From: Rhodohalobacter sp. SW132 | GTDB taxonomy: Bacteria > Bacteroidota > Rhodothermia > Balneolales > Balneolaceae | NCBI RefSeq assembly: GCF_003390325.1 | Contig: NZ_QUOK01000005.1 | Location: 62,001-126,000 of the forward strand | Length of the DNA stretch: 64,000 nucleotides | Direction of reading: 5' to 3' | Part shown: positions 7,606 through 15,995 of the stretch, one piece after another | Layout: every line of letters begins with the position of its first letter | Numbering within the stretch: the stretch's first letter is position 1 | Program-made: the position numbers and the translations under genes | The notes under the pieces: generated by a model | The model's database searches: none | The model's input: only the letters and a program-made list of their open reading frames with translations | Told to the model about the DNA's origin: nothing

Positions 7606-8697
7606 TCAGGAATGGCTTTCACTGGAACTAAACCACTTTTTCACCCCATTTAATGAAGGCATAAACTCTTCCGTGCCATTACTGCTGAGCAGAAACCCAA
7701 CCGGTTTGAGCGAATCCACATTATCACATATAATTTTTAGCATGGCGAGATAAGGAATGACCAGAAGCATGCCTGCAAGTTCCCACAACATCGCACCTGC
7801 GAGCAGTGACAGAATAATAATCAGTGGATTCATCCGAACATATGATCCCGTGATGTTGGGGGTAAGAATGTTGTTTTCAAAAAACTGGACCGGAAAAAAA
7901 GCAACCACTACCCAAAATGCCAGAGAAGGATCCTGAGTTGCAAGCACAAGTATGAGCACAGAAGCATATCCCAAAATAGTGCCCAGATAGGGTATCAGGT
8001 TAAAAAGAGCCGCAATCACACCCAGCAATATGGGATAGTCCAGCCCGATCAGCCAGAATACTCCGCTATTAATAAACATCAGAAGAATTACCACCACAAT
8101 CAGCCCTTTCAAATAGCGGGGTACAATTTCGGCGATTTCACGGATGATTGTTTGAACCGTTCTCCGGTTCTTGTCTGAAGATATATCAAGAAGTATAGTC
8201 TGAAATTTATTTCTATAAAGAAGCAGTAGAAAAGTGTAAACCGGCATCAACCCGAAGGCAACAATCGTATTAGTTGTGGCAGTGAAAAATTCGAGAACAT
8301 ACTCAGCAAGACCGTCAATATTCTCAACAGCATCTTGCATCTGATCTTCACTAACGCCAAAAAAGTTACCTACAGAACCTATAAAAAATGCTGCGTTTTC
8401 TTCAATTTGCTCTTTTACATCTGAGAAGTCCTCAGTAAAATTAGCAATCAGGAATCCAAGAAGGGAGAAAATGCCTGCAATGAGAAGAAGCGCACCGATG
8501 ATGAGTGACAAGTTGGTTAATATCCTGGGGATGCCTGCATTTTCCATACGTCTTGCTCCCGGGTACAGGAGATAAGCAAATAGAATGGAGAATAACAGGG
8601 GCACGAGCAGATGTTGCAGAACATTCAGTAAAAACACAATTGCAATAGCCAATAAAAGCCATATCAAGTACTTTGCTGAAGCTGGAATATCACTCAT
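7606..8697 (-). CDS. AI-2E family transporter (PerM/YdiK-type permease)
   Basis: The 363-residue integral membrane protein has an N-terminal helix pair (LIWLLLAIAIVFLLNVLQHLL and LLFSILFAYLLYPGARRME), a long soluble middle region (about 90-150), and a cluster of C-terminal helices. The family-typical LIPYLGTILGYASVL and NNILTPNITGSYVRMNPLIII segments are present. Members are proposed exporters of AI-2-like molecules, or Na+/H+ antiporters in some cases; the substrate here is unknown. It precedes the photolyase on the same strand, and the pairing gives no further functional hint. Confidence 0.9.
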   Translation of the reverse strand: MSDIPASAKYLIWLLLAIAIVFLLNVLQHLLVPLLFSILFAYLLYPGARRMENAGIPRILTNLSLIIGALLLIAGIFSLLGFLIANFTEDFSDVKEQIEENAAFFIGSVGNFFGVSEDQMQDAVENIDGLAEYVLEFFTATTNTIVAFGLMPVYTFLLLLYRNKFQTILLDISSDKNRRTVQTIIREIAEIVPRYLKGLIVVVILLMFINSGVFWLIGLDYPILLGVIAALFNLIPYLGTILGYASVLILVLATQDPSLAFWVVVAFFPVQFFENNILTPNITGSYVRMNPLIIILSLLAGAMLWELAGMLLVIPYLAMLKIICDNVDSLKPVGFLLSSNGTEEFMPSLNGVKKWFSSSESHS

Positions 8698-9096
8698 AAT
8701 TTTAAAAAAGAAAGACTCTCATTGCACGGTAATATAAACTTCCTCAATCCGTACAAATCGATATTTTAGTTTGGATAGTATGCATTTCTAAAAAAAACTG
8801 CACCAATTAAATCTTTGCAGATTTTCACTCAAATCCAACTGAAGTAATGAAATAGAGTTCCGGTTTCTATCAGGAGATCTGCATTAATTCGTGCGACTTT
8901 TCCCTTGTTTAGATTCTACTTCATTTTTTTTGTGTATACGCTTGATCCTGGCCCTGTTGGCACCTTTAATTAATTTCTATAAAACTATCTGGCACTTTAT
9001 CCTGTTAATTATAGAAACAATTCCCATTACAAACTATATAAAAGATAACAGTACTAATAGTGATCCTCAGATTTTTAAAAAAATAATCAACCTGTT
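8698..9096. other. 399-bp AT-rich intergenic region
   Basis: The stretch lies between the divergent AI-2E permease and the Rho_N-like small gene and must hold both promoters. It is AT-rich with several homopolymer runs and no convincing hairpin. A GTG-started frame at 8891-9151 encodes two hydrophobic stretches but overlaps the next gene out of frame and lacks coding character. I see no RNA gene or repeat in it. Confidence 0.5.
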
Positions 9097-9324
9097 ATGT
9101 CAGATAAAAAGAAAAAAGAAATACTCAAGGAACCTCAGGAAGAATTTATAGATGAGGGAATCGCTGAAAAAAAGGAGCCGGGATCTTCTGATGCGGGGAA
9201 ACCATTATATGAGAATATGAAGCTGGAAGAACTCCACAGGCAAGCCCGATTGGAAGGTCTGAAAAACTACATTGAATTAGATAGAGATGAACTTATAAAT
9301 AAGCTGAAAGCTCAAAAATCATAG
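9097..9324 (+). CDS. small protein with C-terminal Rho_N/SAP-like domain
   Basis: This 75-residue protein has a charged, Lys/Glu-rich N-terminal half that is probably disordered (residues 1-40). A compact C-terminal motif follows at about 41-72 (LYENMKLEELHRQARLEGLK, then LDRDELINKLK), matching the pattern of Rho termination factor N-terminal (Rho_N) or SAP-like helical domains, which bind nucleic acid. Such short Rho_N proteins are common next to stress genes, and here DUF2267 and ChaB genes follow. A role in nucleic-acid binding under stress is inference. The start ATG is the only one that keeps the full charged segment. Confidence 0.72.
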   Translation: MSDKKKKEILKEPQEEFIDEGIAEKKEPGSSDAGKPLYENMKLEELHRQARLEGLKNYIELDRDELINKLKAQKS

Positions 9325-9457
9325 GCTGAATAAACCACCATTTTATTCTCAGATTCATTTTTTATTGATCTCTACCATGGAAATTTATGAGGAAATCTTA
9401 CAGTAATCATTCCGTTTAGGAATTCAGAGAGAAACCGAATCAAAAAATCAGGATATT

Positions 9458-9901
9458 ATGGAATCTTCAAATATAGAGTTAGAAAAATTCGTACATGAAA
9501 CTCATGAATATATTAATCAGTTAGCAAGTGATCTCGGACACCCGGAAGAAAAACAAAGGGTGATGATTATCTGGCGTGCTGTAATGCATACGATCCGCGA
9601 TCGCATTCAGATCTCAGAGTCACTGGACCTGCTCTCTTCGCTGCCATTGATTCTTAAAGGGATGTTTACTCTCGGATGGAAATACAGCGAATCACCGCCC
9701 TATACATATGAGACTATCGAGCAGATGAAAACCCGGGTTAAACATCTACAAAATGAATATGGCGAACAGGATTTCCCATGGGGCAAGTCCACCGAGGAAA
9801 TTATCTCCATAGTACTTGACTCACTGGAAAAATATTGTTCGGAAGAGCAAATAGACCATATCAGGGGGCAGTTGCCACAAAAAGTAAAGCAGGTCGTATA
9901 A
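9458..9901 (+). CDS. DUF2267 domain-containing protein
   Basis: The 147-residue cytoplasmic protein consists of one DUF2267 domain. The order is an N-terminal helix (FVHETHEYINQLASDL), RVMIIWRAVMHTIRDRI, LDLLSSLPLILKGMFTLGW, a YTYETIEQM segment, and a final EEIISIVLDSLEKY helix. The family's function is unknown; members are often found among general stress or desiccation genes. Its 3' end converges with chaB, and a 9-bp hairpin covers the junction. Confidence 0.88.
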   Translation: MESSNIELEKFVHETHEYINQLASDLGHPEEKQRVMIIWRAVMHTIRDRIQISESLDLLSSLPLILKGMFTLGWKYSESPPYTYETIEQMKTRVKHLQNEYGEQDFPWGKSTEEIISIVLDSLEKYCSEEQIDHIRGQLPQKVKQVV

Positions 9902-9921
9902 AAGTTAGCTTAAGGTGGCAG

Positions 9922-9947
9922 AAGAGTGATTTAAAAGTATCACTCTT
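9922..9947. terminator. hairpin at the convergent DUF2267/chaB junction
   Basis: AAGAGTGAT (9922-9930) and ATCACTCTT (9939-9947) form a perfect 9-bp stem with an 8-nt loop. The right arm overlaps the chaB stop codon. T-runs are short on both strands, so this is a plausible but weak bidirectional terminator. Confidence 0.5.
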
Positions 9948-10167
9948 TCTTCACCCACCTGTCGTTTTCTTTTTTGTATTTCTGTTTTACTGCAGCCCAG
10001 GCTACACGATGGGCCGTTTCTTCGCGGGAAGCATCACCTTGCCTGTCCGCGGGATCTTTATATTCCTCCCAGGCACTGTTATAGGCTTCCTTATAGATCT
10101 CCCGCGCATGTTTGGGCAGATTATCTTTTACAGAATCCGGAAGGTCGGATAATCGGTCGTACGGCAT
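9940..10167 (-). CDS. chaB: ChaB family protein
   Basis: The 75-residue protein matches ChaB: MPYDRLSDLPDSVKDNLP at the start, then an HAREIYKEAYNSAWEEYKD helix, and AHRVAWAAVKQKYKK near the end. ChaB was first named as a putative regulator of the cation antiporter ChaA, but that role is poorly supported. The fold is a small helical bundle and no chaA gene lies nearby. It is divergent from the PfpI-family gene and sits among stress-type genes, which agrees with its common genomic company. Confidence 0.92.
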   Translation of the reverse strand: MPYDRLSDLPDSVKDNLPKHAREIYKEAYNSAWEEYKDPADRQGDASREETAHRVAWAAVKQKYKKENDRWVKKE

Positions 10168-10346
10168 GTTTTCTCCATTTTATATTAACAATTAAGTATA
10201 GACATGTACCACAAATTATTGGAAATGTTCTGATGAATTAATTGGTACATCTATCAGAATGGAGTTTACAGGGAACACCTCACAGAGAAAATCATTAAAA
10301 CGTTATAAGAGCTTCTAAATTAATCAAGAAACCAAATATCAGGATT

Positions 10347-10904
10347 ATGAAACCTAAAAATAAGTTATCCATAGCAATTCTTGCTACAGATGGATTTGAA
10401 GAGTCAGAATTAAGTGAACCTCGCAATGCTTTGAAAGATGCCGGGATGATTGCGCATATTGTATCTCCAAAGCAGGATCAGATTCGTGCCTGGAAGCATA
10501 CAGAGTGGAGCAGTGAGTATAAAGTGGACGTACCTCTTGATGAAGCAGATACCGAAAATTACGATGCATTGTTGCTTCCCGGCGGTGTTCTGAATCCCGA
10601 CCAGTTACGAACTGAGGAGAAGGCCATTCAATTTATCAGGGATTTTATCGAATCAGATAAACCGGTTGCTGCAATCTGTCACGGTCCCCAGCTTTTAATT
10701 GAAGCAGATGTAGTAGATGGCCTGAAAATGACATCTTATCACGCCATAAAAACGGATCTTAAAAACGCAGGCGCAAACTGGGTTGATGAGGAAGTTGTGA
10801 TAGACCGAAATATCATAACCAGCCGTAACCCCGATGATATTCCAGCTTTTAACAAAGCCATGATTCATGAATTTCAAAAAACGAAACCCAAAGAGACTGC
10901 ATAA
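10347..10904 (+). CDS. PfpI/DJ-1 family type 1 glutamine amidotransferase-like protein
   Basis: This 185-residue flavodoxin-like protein has the family's catalytic elements: Glu in the ATDGFEESE segment (E18/E19), the nucleophile elbow AAICHGPQLL with C111 and adjacent H112, and a DALLLPGG strand. The closest character is the PfpI/YhbO branch, which has been linked to general stress and deglycase or chaperone activity. There is no signal peptide, so it acts in the cytoplasm. A compound palindrome and then a strong terminator follow its stop codon. Confidence 0.9.
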   Translation: MKPKNKLSIAILATDGFEESELSEPRNALKDAGMIAHIVSPKQDQIRAWKHTEWSSEYKVDVPLDEADTENYDALLLPGGVLNPDQLRTEEKAIQFIRDFIESDKPVAAICHGPQLLIEADVVDGLKMTSYHAIKTDLKNAGANWVDEEVVIDRNIITSRNPDDIPAFNKAMIHEFQKTKPKETA

Positions 10905-10944
10905 TTTTGCATCTCTATCATCTCACCCTCGCTAAGAATTTGCA

Positions 10945-11084
10945 GAGGGCTTAGCAAAACCGTGCTTTCGCCAGATTTCGGCGTTATTGTGGAATCGAAT
11001 TCCTCACGTATTGTACATACGCTCCGGTTCCGATTCCACTCTGGTCTTGAACTATGACAAAATCCCTGGTTTTGTAAAGCCCTC
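10945..11084. repeat. 140-bp compound imperfect palindrome (repeat-like element)
   Basis: The outer arms GAGGGCTT (10945-10952) and their complement at 11077-11084, then CAAAACC blocks, GTGGAATCG with CGATTCCAC, and a GTAT/ATAC core all pair about one centre near 11014. The left arm also holds its own hairpin, CGCC (10969-10972) with GGCG (10980-10983). No reading frame with coding character crosses it. It occupies most of the 348-bp gap between the PfpI gene and the sugar dehydrogenase; the terminator takes the rest and nothing else is seen. The form suggests a REP-like or non-autonomous hairpin element. Copy number in the genome is unknown and only one copy is in this window. Confidence 0.65.
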
Positions 11085-11188
11085 ATGTAGTGAGGTTTAA
11101 TTATTTTTCTGAGTTCGATTCTAAAATTAAACAAGACATAATTATTCGAACTTCCAGGTATGAAATGTGAATGAGTTCATATAAAGTG

Positions 11189-11235
11189 AAACGGGCTCAA
11201 ACCGGCAGATCCATTTGGTTAAGCCCGTTTTTTTT
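11189..11235 (+). terminator. rho-independent terminator after the PfpI-family gene
   Basis: AAACGGGCT (11189-11197) pairs with AGCCCGTTT (11222-11230), followed by a run of T to 11235. The 24-nt loop can extend the stem further through AACC and GGTT. The T-run lies on the + strand, so it ends transcripts coming from the PfpI side, downstream of the palindromic element. Confidence 0.85.
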
Positions 11236-11252
11236 CATGATATCATCAAAAC

Positions 11253-12479
11253 TCATTGCGCTTCAATCCTGTACACTCCGCCATCACTTTCATCTGTAAC
11301 CAGGTAAAGGTTTCCATCAGGGCCCATTCTAACATCGCGGATTCTGCCAATAACTTCTGTTATCAGAACCTCATCATGCACAACTTCTTCCCCATCGATC
11401 TCAAGCCTGTGCAGCTGTTCTTTTAAGAGTGATCCGGCAAAAAGGCTGCCATTCCATTCTTCAATTTCACCTTGGTGGTAGAAAGCCAGTCCGGATGGTG
11501 CCATGGATTCTTCCCAAATGTGTTTGGGTTCCTCCACACCGGGAGCTGATTTTCCTATGCCGATCATAGCTTTGGTATCATACTCAACGCCCTGTGTTAC
11601 CTGTGGCCAGCCGTAGTTTCTGCCTTCAACGACAATATGCACAAGATCGCCGCCATACGGGCCGTGTTCTGTTGTCCAGATATTCCCATTATCCGGATCA
11701 ATTGCAAGCCCCTGGTTGTTCCTGTGCCCAAACGAGTAGATTTCCGGGCGAAGGTTACCGGGTTCCATTTCAACAAATGGGTTATCATCCGCCGCACCGC
11801 CATCTTCATTCAAACGGATCATTGCGCCACCCGGATCAGTAAGATCCTGAGATGGATAGCGAATTCCCCTGTCTCCTATTGAAAAAATTACCGTTCCATC
11901 TCCCGGAAATACAATCCTGGAGCCATAGTGCCTGCCGGGTTCAGTTCGAGGCACCTGTGTATAGAGTTCTTCTAAATCTTCAAGAGCGGTTCCATCGCTG
12001 TTAATTTTTGCCCGTGCCAGTGCGGTACCTGTGGCGTAATCTTCATCACCAAAATTTGAGTCGTCATCACCAGGGCTTGAGTAAGTAAAATAGACCCACC
12101 CGTTTTCCGCATGCTCAGGGTGCGGAACCACATCAAGTAAACCACCCTGGTTTCCACCCTCAGGCGCTGTTTTTTGATCCTCATCGGTATCAATTTCGGG
12201 CAGTCCCGTGAGAGGAGTAATTGAATTCCCATCAACTATTAGCAGTCTTCCGGGGCGCTCTGTGATGATCATCCTTCCATCAGACAGCCAGTTCACTGCC
12301 CACGGATGCTCCAGGCCCTCAACTACTTTTACTATCCTGAAATCAGTTTTTTCGCTGCTCACCGATTCCTCAATAACTTCCTCTACTACCAGTTGTGCCT
12401 CACTCAAAGTTATTGCACTTAAAACAATGATGACGCTGCCTACAAATGTTCTTAGTATTTTTCTCATGATTTTAATCAT
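11253..12479 (-). CDS. PQQ-dependent sugar dehydrogenase (soluble aldose dehydrogenase type), secreted
   Basis: This 408-residue six-bladed beta-propeller belongs to the glucose/sorbosone dehydrogenase (YliI/Asd) family, which oxidises aldose sugars in the periplasm with pyrroloquinoline quinone. Visible are a signal peptide (about 1-28, with VGSVIIVLSAITLSEA), EGLEHPWAVNWL with ITERPGRLL (blade 1), PGRHYGSRIVF, FSIGDRG, FGHRNNQGLAIDP, TEHGPYGGD and RIRDVRMGPDGNLYLVTDE. These are hallmarks of the family and include catalytic His and PQQ-contact residues. No PQQ biosynthesis genes are in the window, so cofactor supply is unproved. The gene is divergent from the aldo/keto reductase across 227 bp. 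Confidence 0.9.
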   Translation of the reverse strand: MIKIMRKILRTFVGSVIIVLSAITLSEAQLVVEEVIEESVSSEKTDFRIVKVVEGLEHPWAVNWLSDGRMIITERPGRLLIVDGNSITPLTGLPEIDTDEDQKTAPEGGNQGGLLDVVPHPEHAENGWVYFTYSSPGDDDSNFGDEDYATGTALARAKINSDGTALEDLEELYTQVPRTEPGRHYGSRIVFPGDGTVIFSIGDRGIRYPSQDLTDPGGAMIRLNEDGGAADDNPFVEMEPGNLRPEIYSFGHRNNQGLAIDPDNGNIWTTEHGPYGGDLVHIVVEGRNYGWPQVTQGVEYDTKAMIGIGKSAPGVEEPKHIWEESMAPSGLAFYHQGEIEEWNGSLFAGSLLKEQLHRLEIDGEEVVHDEVLITEVIGRIRDVRMGPDGNLYLVTDESDGGVYRIEAQ

Positions 12480-12706
12480 TTTAAGGTTTATTATTACTCG
12501 TAAAAGAGCAGTTTAAATACTCTATAACCGATTTTTAACACATTCTGTTACACATTGTTCCGAAAGGCTTTATTTTAATCGGATATTAACTATAAATGTA
12601 TAAAATCTTTAAATCTGAATGAATATTTCGATATAGTTTATTATCGTCTGTATATTAATTCATTATTAAAATGACAATTTAGTTAAATAAAAAAGGAGAA
12701 CAAGAG

Positions 12707-13615
12707 ATGAGTGAACTGCTCGAAAAGATCCACCCTGACGGGCCGGAAGTTTCCAGAGTATCAGTAGGAATGCTTCGGTTACCGGAATGGGATTATTCAA
12801 AAAAAGAACTCGCAGAGTATATTGAAGCCTGTATTGAACTTGGCGTCACCACCATCGATAATGCCGATATTTATGGTGAATATGAAAGTCAGCCAATTTT
12901 AGGTGAAATGCTAAAAGATAATCCCGGCATTCGCAAAAAAATTCAACTAACCAGCAAATGCGGGAATGTACTAACATCAGAAAACAAGCCCAGCCATGAG
13001 GTAAATCACTATAATCTCACGAAAGAACATATTCGTGATTCTGTTGAAACCACTTTAAAGGATCTTCATACAGACTATCTCGACCTGCTGATGCTGCACC
13101 GTCCAAGTCCGCTGATGGTGATTGAAGATGTTGCAGAAGTACTAACCAAACTGGTGGATGAGGGAAAGACGAAACATGTGGGGGTTTCTAATTTCACGCC
13201 ACGCCAGTTCGACTGGCTGCAGTCGTACCTCGATATACCTTTGGTAACCAACCAGGTACAGGCCTCACTCCTTCACACTGAACCGTTATTTAACGGAGTG
13301 TTTGACCATTTGCAAGAGAATGGGATCAAGCCGATGATTTGGTCACCCCTGAATGGAGGGGAATTGTTCGAGGGCAAGGAGGATAAATCCGTTCGGGTAC
13401 GGATTGAACTTATAAAACTGGCGGAGAAGTATGAGTGCACATTTGATGTAATTGCGCTTGGATGGCTGTTTCAGCTTCCGGTTCAGCCCTTCCCTGTTGT
13501 AGGAACAAGCCAGATTCTGCACATCGAAAAAGCGGTTAAAGCCAGTAAAATGGACCTTGATCGCCAGGATTGGTTCAAATTACTTGAAGCATCACTGGGC
13601 GAACCGGTGCCGTAG
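12707..13615 (+). CDS. aldo/keto reductase (YdhF-like)
   Basis: The NAD(P)H-dependent oxidoreductase has 302 residues. It keeps the AKR tetrad: D51 and Y56 in TTIDNADIYGEYES, K84 in LTSKCG, and H131 in LLMLHRPSP. KTKHVGVSNF and a C-terminal PFPVVGTS motif form the cofactor site. The overall pattern is like E. coli YdhF and its natural substrate is unknown. The start is supported by an AAGGAG sequence at 12693-12698. A strong palindromic terminator follows at 13651. Confidence 0.93.
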   Translation: MSELLEKIHPDGPEVSRVSVGMLRLPEWDYSKKELAEYIEACIELGVTTIDNADIYGEYESQPILGEMLKDNPGIRKKIQLTSKCGNVLTSENKPSHEVNHYNLTKEHIRDSVETTLKDLHTDYLDLLMLHRPSPLMVIEDVAEVLTKLVDEGKTKHVGVSNFTPRQFDWLQSYLDIPLVTNQVQASLLHTEPLFNGVFDHLQENGIKPMIWSPLNGGELFEGKEDKSVRVRIELIKLAEKYECTFDVIALGWLFQLPVQPFPVVGTSQILHIEKAVKASKMDLDRQDWFKLLEASLGEPVP

Positions 13616-13650
13616 GGATTACAAATACTTTGCCATTCAATTTTACTATA

Positions 13651-13679
13651 AACTGCCTCATAATTTTGAGGCAGTTTTT
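13651..13679. terminator. terminator between aldo/keto reductase and typA (convergent)
   Basis: AACTGCCTC (13651-13659) and GAGGCAGTT (13668-13676) form a 9-bp perfect stem with an 8-nt loop. T residues follow on the + strand. It sits at a convergent junction and may serve both genes. Confidence 0.85.
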
Positions 13680-13744
13680 CCTTCTCATTTGAAGAAATAG
13701 AGTTGCAGCTTACATCAAAATATACACTTCGAATTGCGGAGCTG

Positions 13745-15565
13745 TTAAACCGTCTCCTTCTTTTTCTCAGCTCTTTTTCTTTCGTTGTGATCCAGGTGCG
13801 TTTTCCGGATTCTCAGGCTTTTAGGGGTTACTTCAAGCAATTCATCGTTGTCGATAAATTCGATGCACTGTTCGAGACTCATCTTTCGTGCCTGTGAAAT
13901 TTTAACCGAATCGGAGGTTTGCGTGGCACGATGGTTTGTGAGGTTTTTCTTCTTCACCACGTTAATTACCAGATCATCCGCACGGTTATTCACTCCCACA
14001 ACCTGACCCGTGTAGACCGGATCGCCTGGTTCTACGATGAAGTTGCCGCGATCCTGAAGTCCCTCAAGAGCGTAGGGTGTTACGTCGCCTTTCTCCAGTG
14101 AGATTAGCGCGCCGCGTGTGCGTCCGGGAATCTCACCTGCGTACGGTCCGTATTCTAAAAACTGTTGATGCATAATTCCGGTGCCGCGTGTTTCGGTGAG
14201 CATCTCACCACGAAACCCAATAAGTCCGCGAGCGGGAACTTTGAACTCAATGCGATTATTCTCACCTTCCTGGACCATTGAGGTCATAATCCCTTTCCGC
14301 TTCTGAAGATTGTCAATCACCCTGTTGCTGTAATCAGAATGAACATCGATCACAACTTCTTCAAACGGCTCATGCAGATCGCCGTCCACTTCTCTGTAAA
14401 GAACTTCGGGACGGGATACAGAAAATTCAAACCCTTCACGGCGCATCGTTTCAATCAAAATTGAAAGCTGAAGCTCTCCCCTTCCCGCAACGCGAAAAAT
14501 ATCGGGGTTGTCTGTCTGTTCCACATGGATTGAAACGTTGGTACGAATCTCCTTATTCAGACGATCTTTAATCTGGTTTGATGTAACATAATCGCCTTCC
14601 AGACCCGCAAACGGCGAGTTATTGACCCGAAAATACATGGCCATTGTCGGCTGATCGATATCAAAATATTCGATCGGAGTCGGGTCAGAAATATGGGTCA
14701 GTGTATCACCGATTTCCACATCCTCATATCCGGCAAGTGCAAAAATATCACCTGCTACTGCTTCTTCTACCGGTTCACGGTTCAAACCGTTAAATGTAAA
14801 CAGTTTTGTTGCCTTGGCTTTCTGCTTGTGAGTACCCTTGCGGTCCATCAGAACAATCTCCTGGTTGGTTTTGATGGTCCCCTGCTCCACACGGCCAATC
14901 GCAATCCGTCCCACGTAATCGTTCCAGTCAACGCTGCTGACCAGCATTTTAAACGGAGCATCCATCACCTGTTTTGGCGGGGGGATGTGCTCTACAATTT
15001 TATCAAACAGCGGAGCCATATCCACATCATCATCTTCCAGCTCTTCTTTGGCATAGCCATCGATAGCGGCAGCATAAAGAACCGGGAAATCGAGCTGTTC
15101 ATCCGTTGCATCAAGCTGCACAAACAGATCAAAAACCATGTCCAGCACGGCATCCGGACGTGCATCCTGCCGGTCGATCTTGTTGATCAGAACAATTGGC
15201 TGATACCCAAGATCGAGTGATTTACGAAGCACAAATTTTGTTTGCGGCAGAGGTCCTTCCGCAGCATCCACCAGCAGAATCACACCATTTACCATTTTGA
15301 GGATACGCTCTACTTCACCGCCAAAATCGGCGTGACCGGGGGTATCCACGATATTGATTTTAGTACCATTCCACACAATCGTTGTATTTTTTGAGCTGAT
15401 GGTAATGCCCTTCTCCTTTTCCAGATCTCCGGAGTCCATGACCCTCTCTGCAACCTGTTCGTTCTCTCTGAAAGTTCCGCTCTGCCGCAGCATCTGATCC
15501 ACCAGTGTGGTTTTTCCGTGATCTACGTGAGCAATAATGGCGATATTTCGAATGTCCTGTATCAT
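13745..15565 (-). CDS. typA: translational GTPase TypA/BipA
   Basis: This ribosome-associated GTPase of the EF-G/LepA class acts in ribosome assembly and stress adaptation. From the ATG at 15565 it gives 606 residues (MIQDIRNIAIIAHVDHGKTT), the usual length. The frame stays open further upstream to 15649, but the extra 28 residues have no family counterpart. G motifs are AHVDHGKTTL (G1), KGITI (G2), DTPGHADFGGE (G3) and INKIDR (G4). Domain V carries AGRGELQLSILIETMRREG, and RGLIGFRGEMLTETRGTG opens the TypA-specific C-terminal domain. A 430-bp gap lies upstream, so it is probably transcribed from its own promoter. Confidence 0.96.
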   Translation of the reverse strand: MIQDIRNIAIIAHVDHGKTTLVDQMLRQSGTFRENEQVAERVMDSGDLEKEKGITISSKNTTIVWNGTKINIVDTPGHADFGGEVERILKMVNGVILLVDAAEGPLPQTKFVLRKSLDLGYQPIVLINKIDRQDARPDAVLDMVFDLFVQLDATDEQLDFPVLYAAAIDGYAKEELEDDDVDMAPLFDKIVEHIPPPKQVMDAPFKMLVSSVDWNDYVGRIAIGRVEQGTIKTNQEIVLMDRKGTHKQKAKATKLFTFNGLNREPVEEAVAGDIFALAGYEDVEIGDTLTHISDPTPIEYFDIDQPTMAMYFRVNNSPFAGLEGDYVTSNQIKDRLNKEIRTNVSIHVEQTDNPDIFRVAGRGELQLSILIETMRREGFEFSVSRPEVLYREVDGDLHEPFEEVVIDVHSDYSNRVIDNLQKRKGIMTSMVQEGENNRIEFKVPARGLIGFRGEMLTETRGTGIMHQQFLEYGPYAGEIPGRTRGALISLEKGDVTPYALEGLQDRGNFIVEPGDPVYTGQVVGVNNRADDLVINVVKKKNLTNHRATQTSDSVKISQARKMSLEQCIEFIDNDELLEVTPKSLRIRKTHLDHNERKRAEKKKETV

Positions 15566-15995
15566 AAAAGTGTGTGATGTGTCCGCGCGTACTGCCCGGG
15601 AAAATGTATAATTATGGTGATTTTCGATCTCTCCGACTATGGGCTGCAAACCGAAAACTTGATAGCCTTAAATATACGGTCTTTTTTCGTGAGTTCTGAT
15701 TATTTCTGTAAATAGAGTAAAACTGCGTTTAGAAATGACTTTACTGGACTGGTTTAATCGGAATCGTGTTCATGAATTCTGTTCATCATGATAAATCCGA
15801 ATGCGTCTGAACCCTCAATTTATGCTGTCTCTTGAGCGGAATAAGACATGCGGCAATTCGCGCCAAAAATAATCCGTTCTGATTTCTATCATCTCCTGTT
15901 GATTCAAATAGACACAACCGGCAAGCAGGATGGCTAAACAAAAGCCGTGAAAGCAGATCGCTTTCATGCATATTAGAGGGGTCTGACGAAAATCA
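15566..15995. other. 430-bp intergenic region upstream of typA
   Basis: The gap lies between the serpin stop codon and the typA start, both on the minus strand. It should carry the typA promoter and the serpin transcript end, but I cannot point to a clear terminator hairpin or a confident promoter. Two short minus-strand frames (15786-15971, 15815-16075) lack coding character, and the second runs into the serpin gene. Nothing else is seen. Confidence 0.45.

Noticed and set aside
8891-9151. GTG-started frame for a small hydrophobic protein
   Set aside because: It overlaps the Rho_N-like gene out of frame, is AT-driven, and has no recognisable family or codon character.
10874-11134. 86-residue minus-strand frame across the palindromic element
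   Set aside because: It runs through the inverted repeat and into the PfpI coding end; its residues reflect the palindrome rather than a protein.
12640-12665. TTATCGTC near 12648 as a fourth SatD operator
   Set aside because: Only one half-site is present; the expected ACGAT at N8 is missing.
15566-15649. 28-residue N-terminal extension of TypA
   Set aside because: The ATG at 15565 gives the standard TypA start; the extra residues have no family counterpart.
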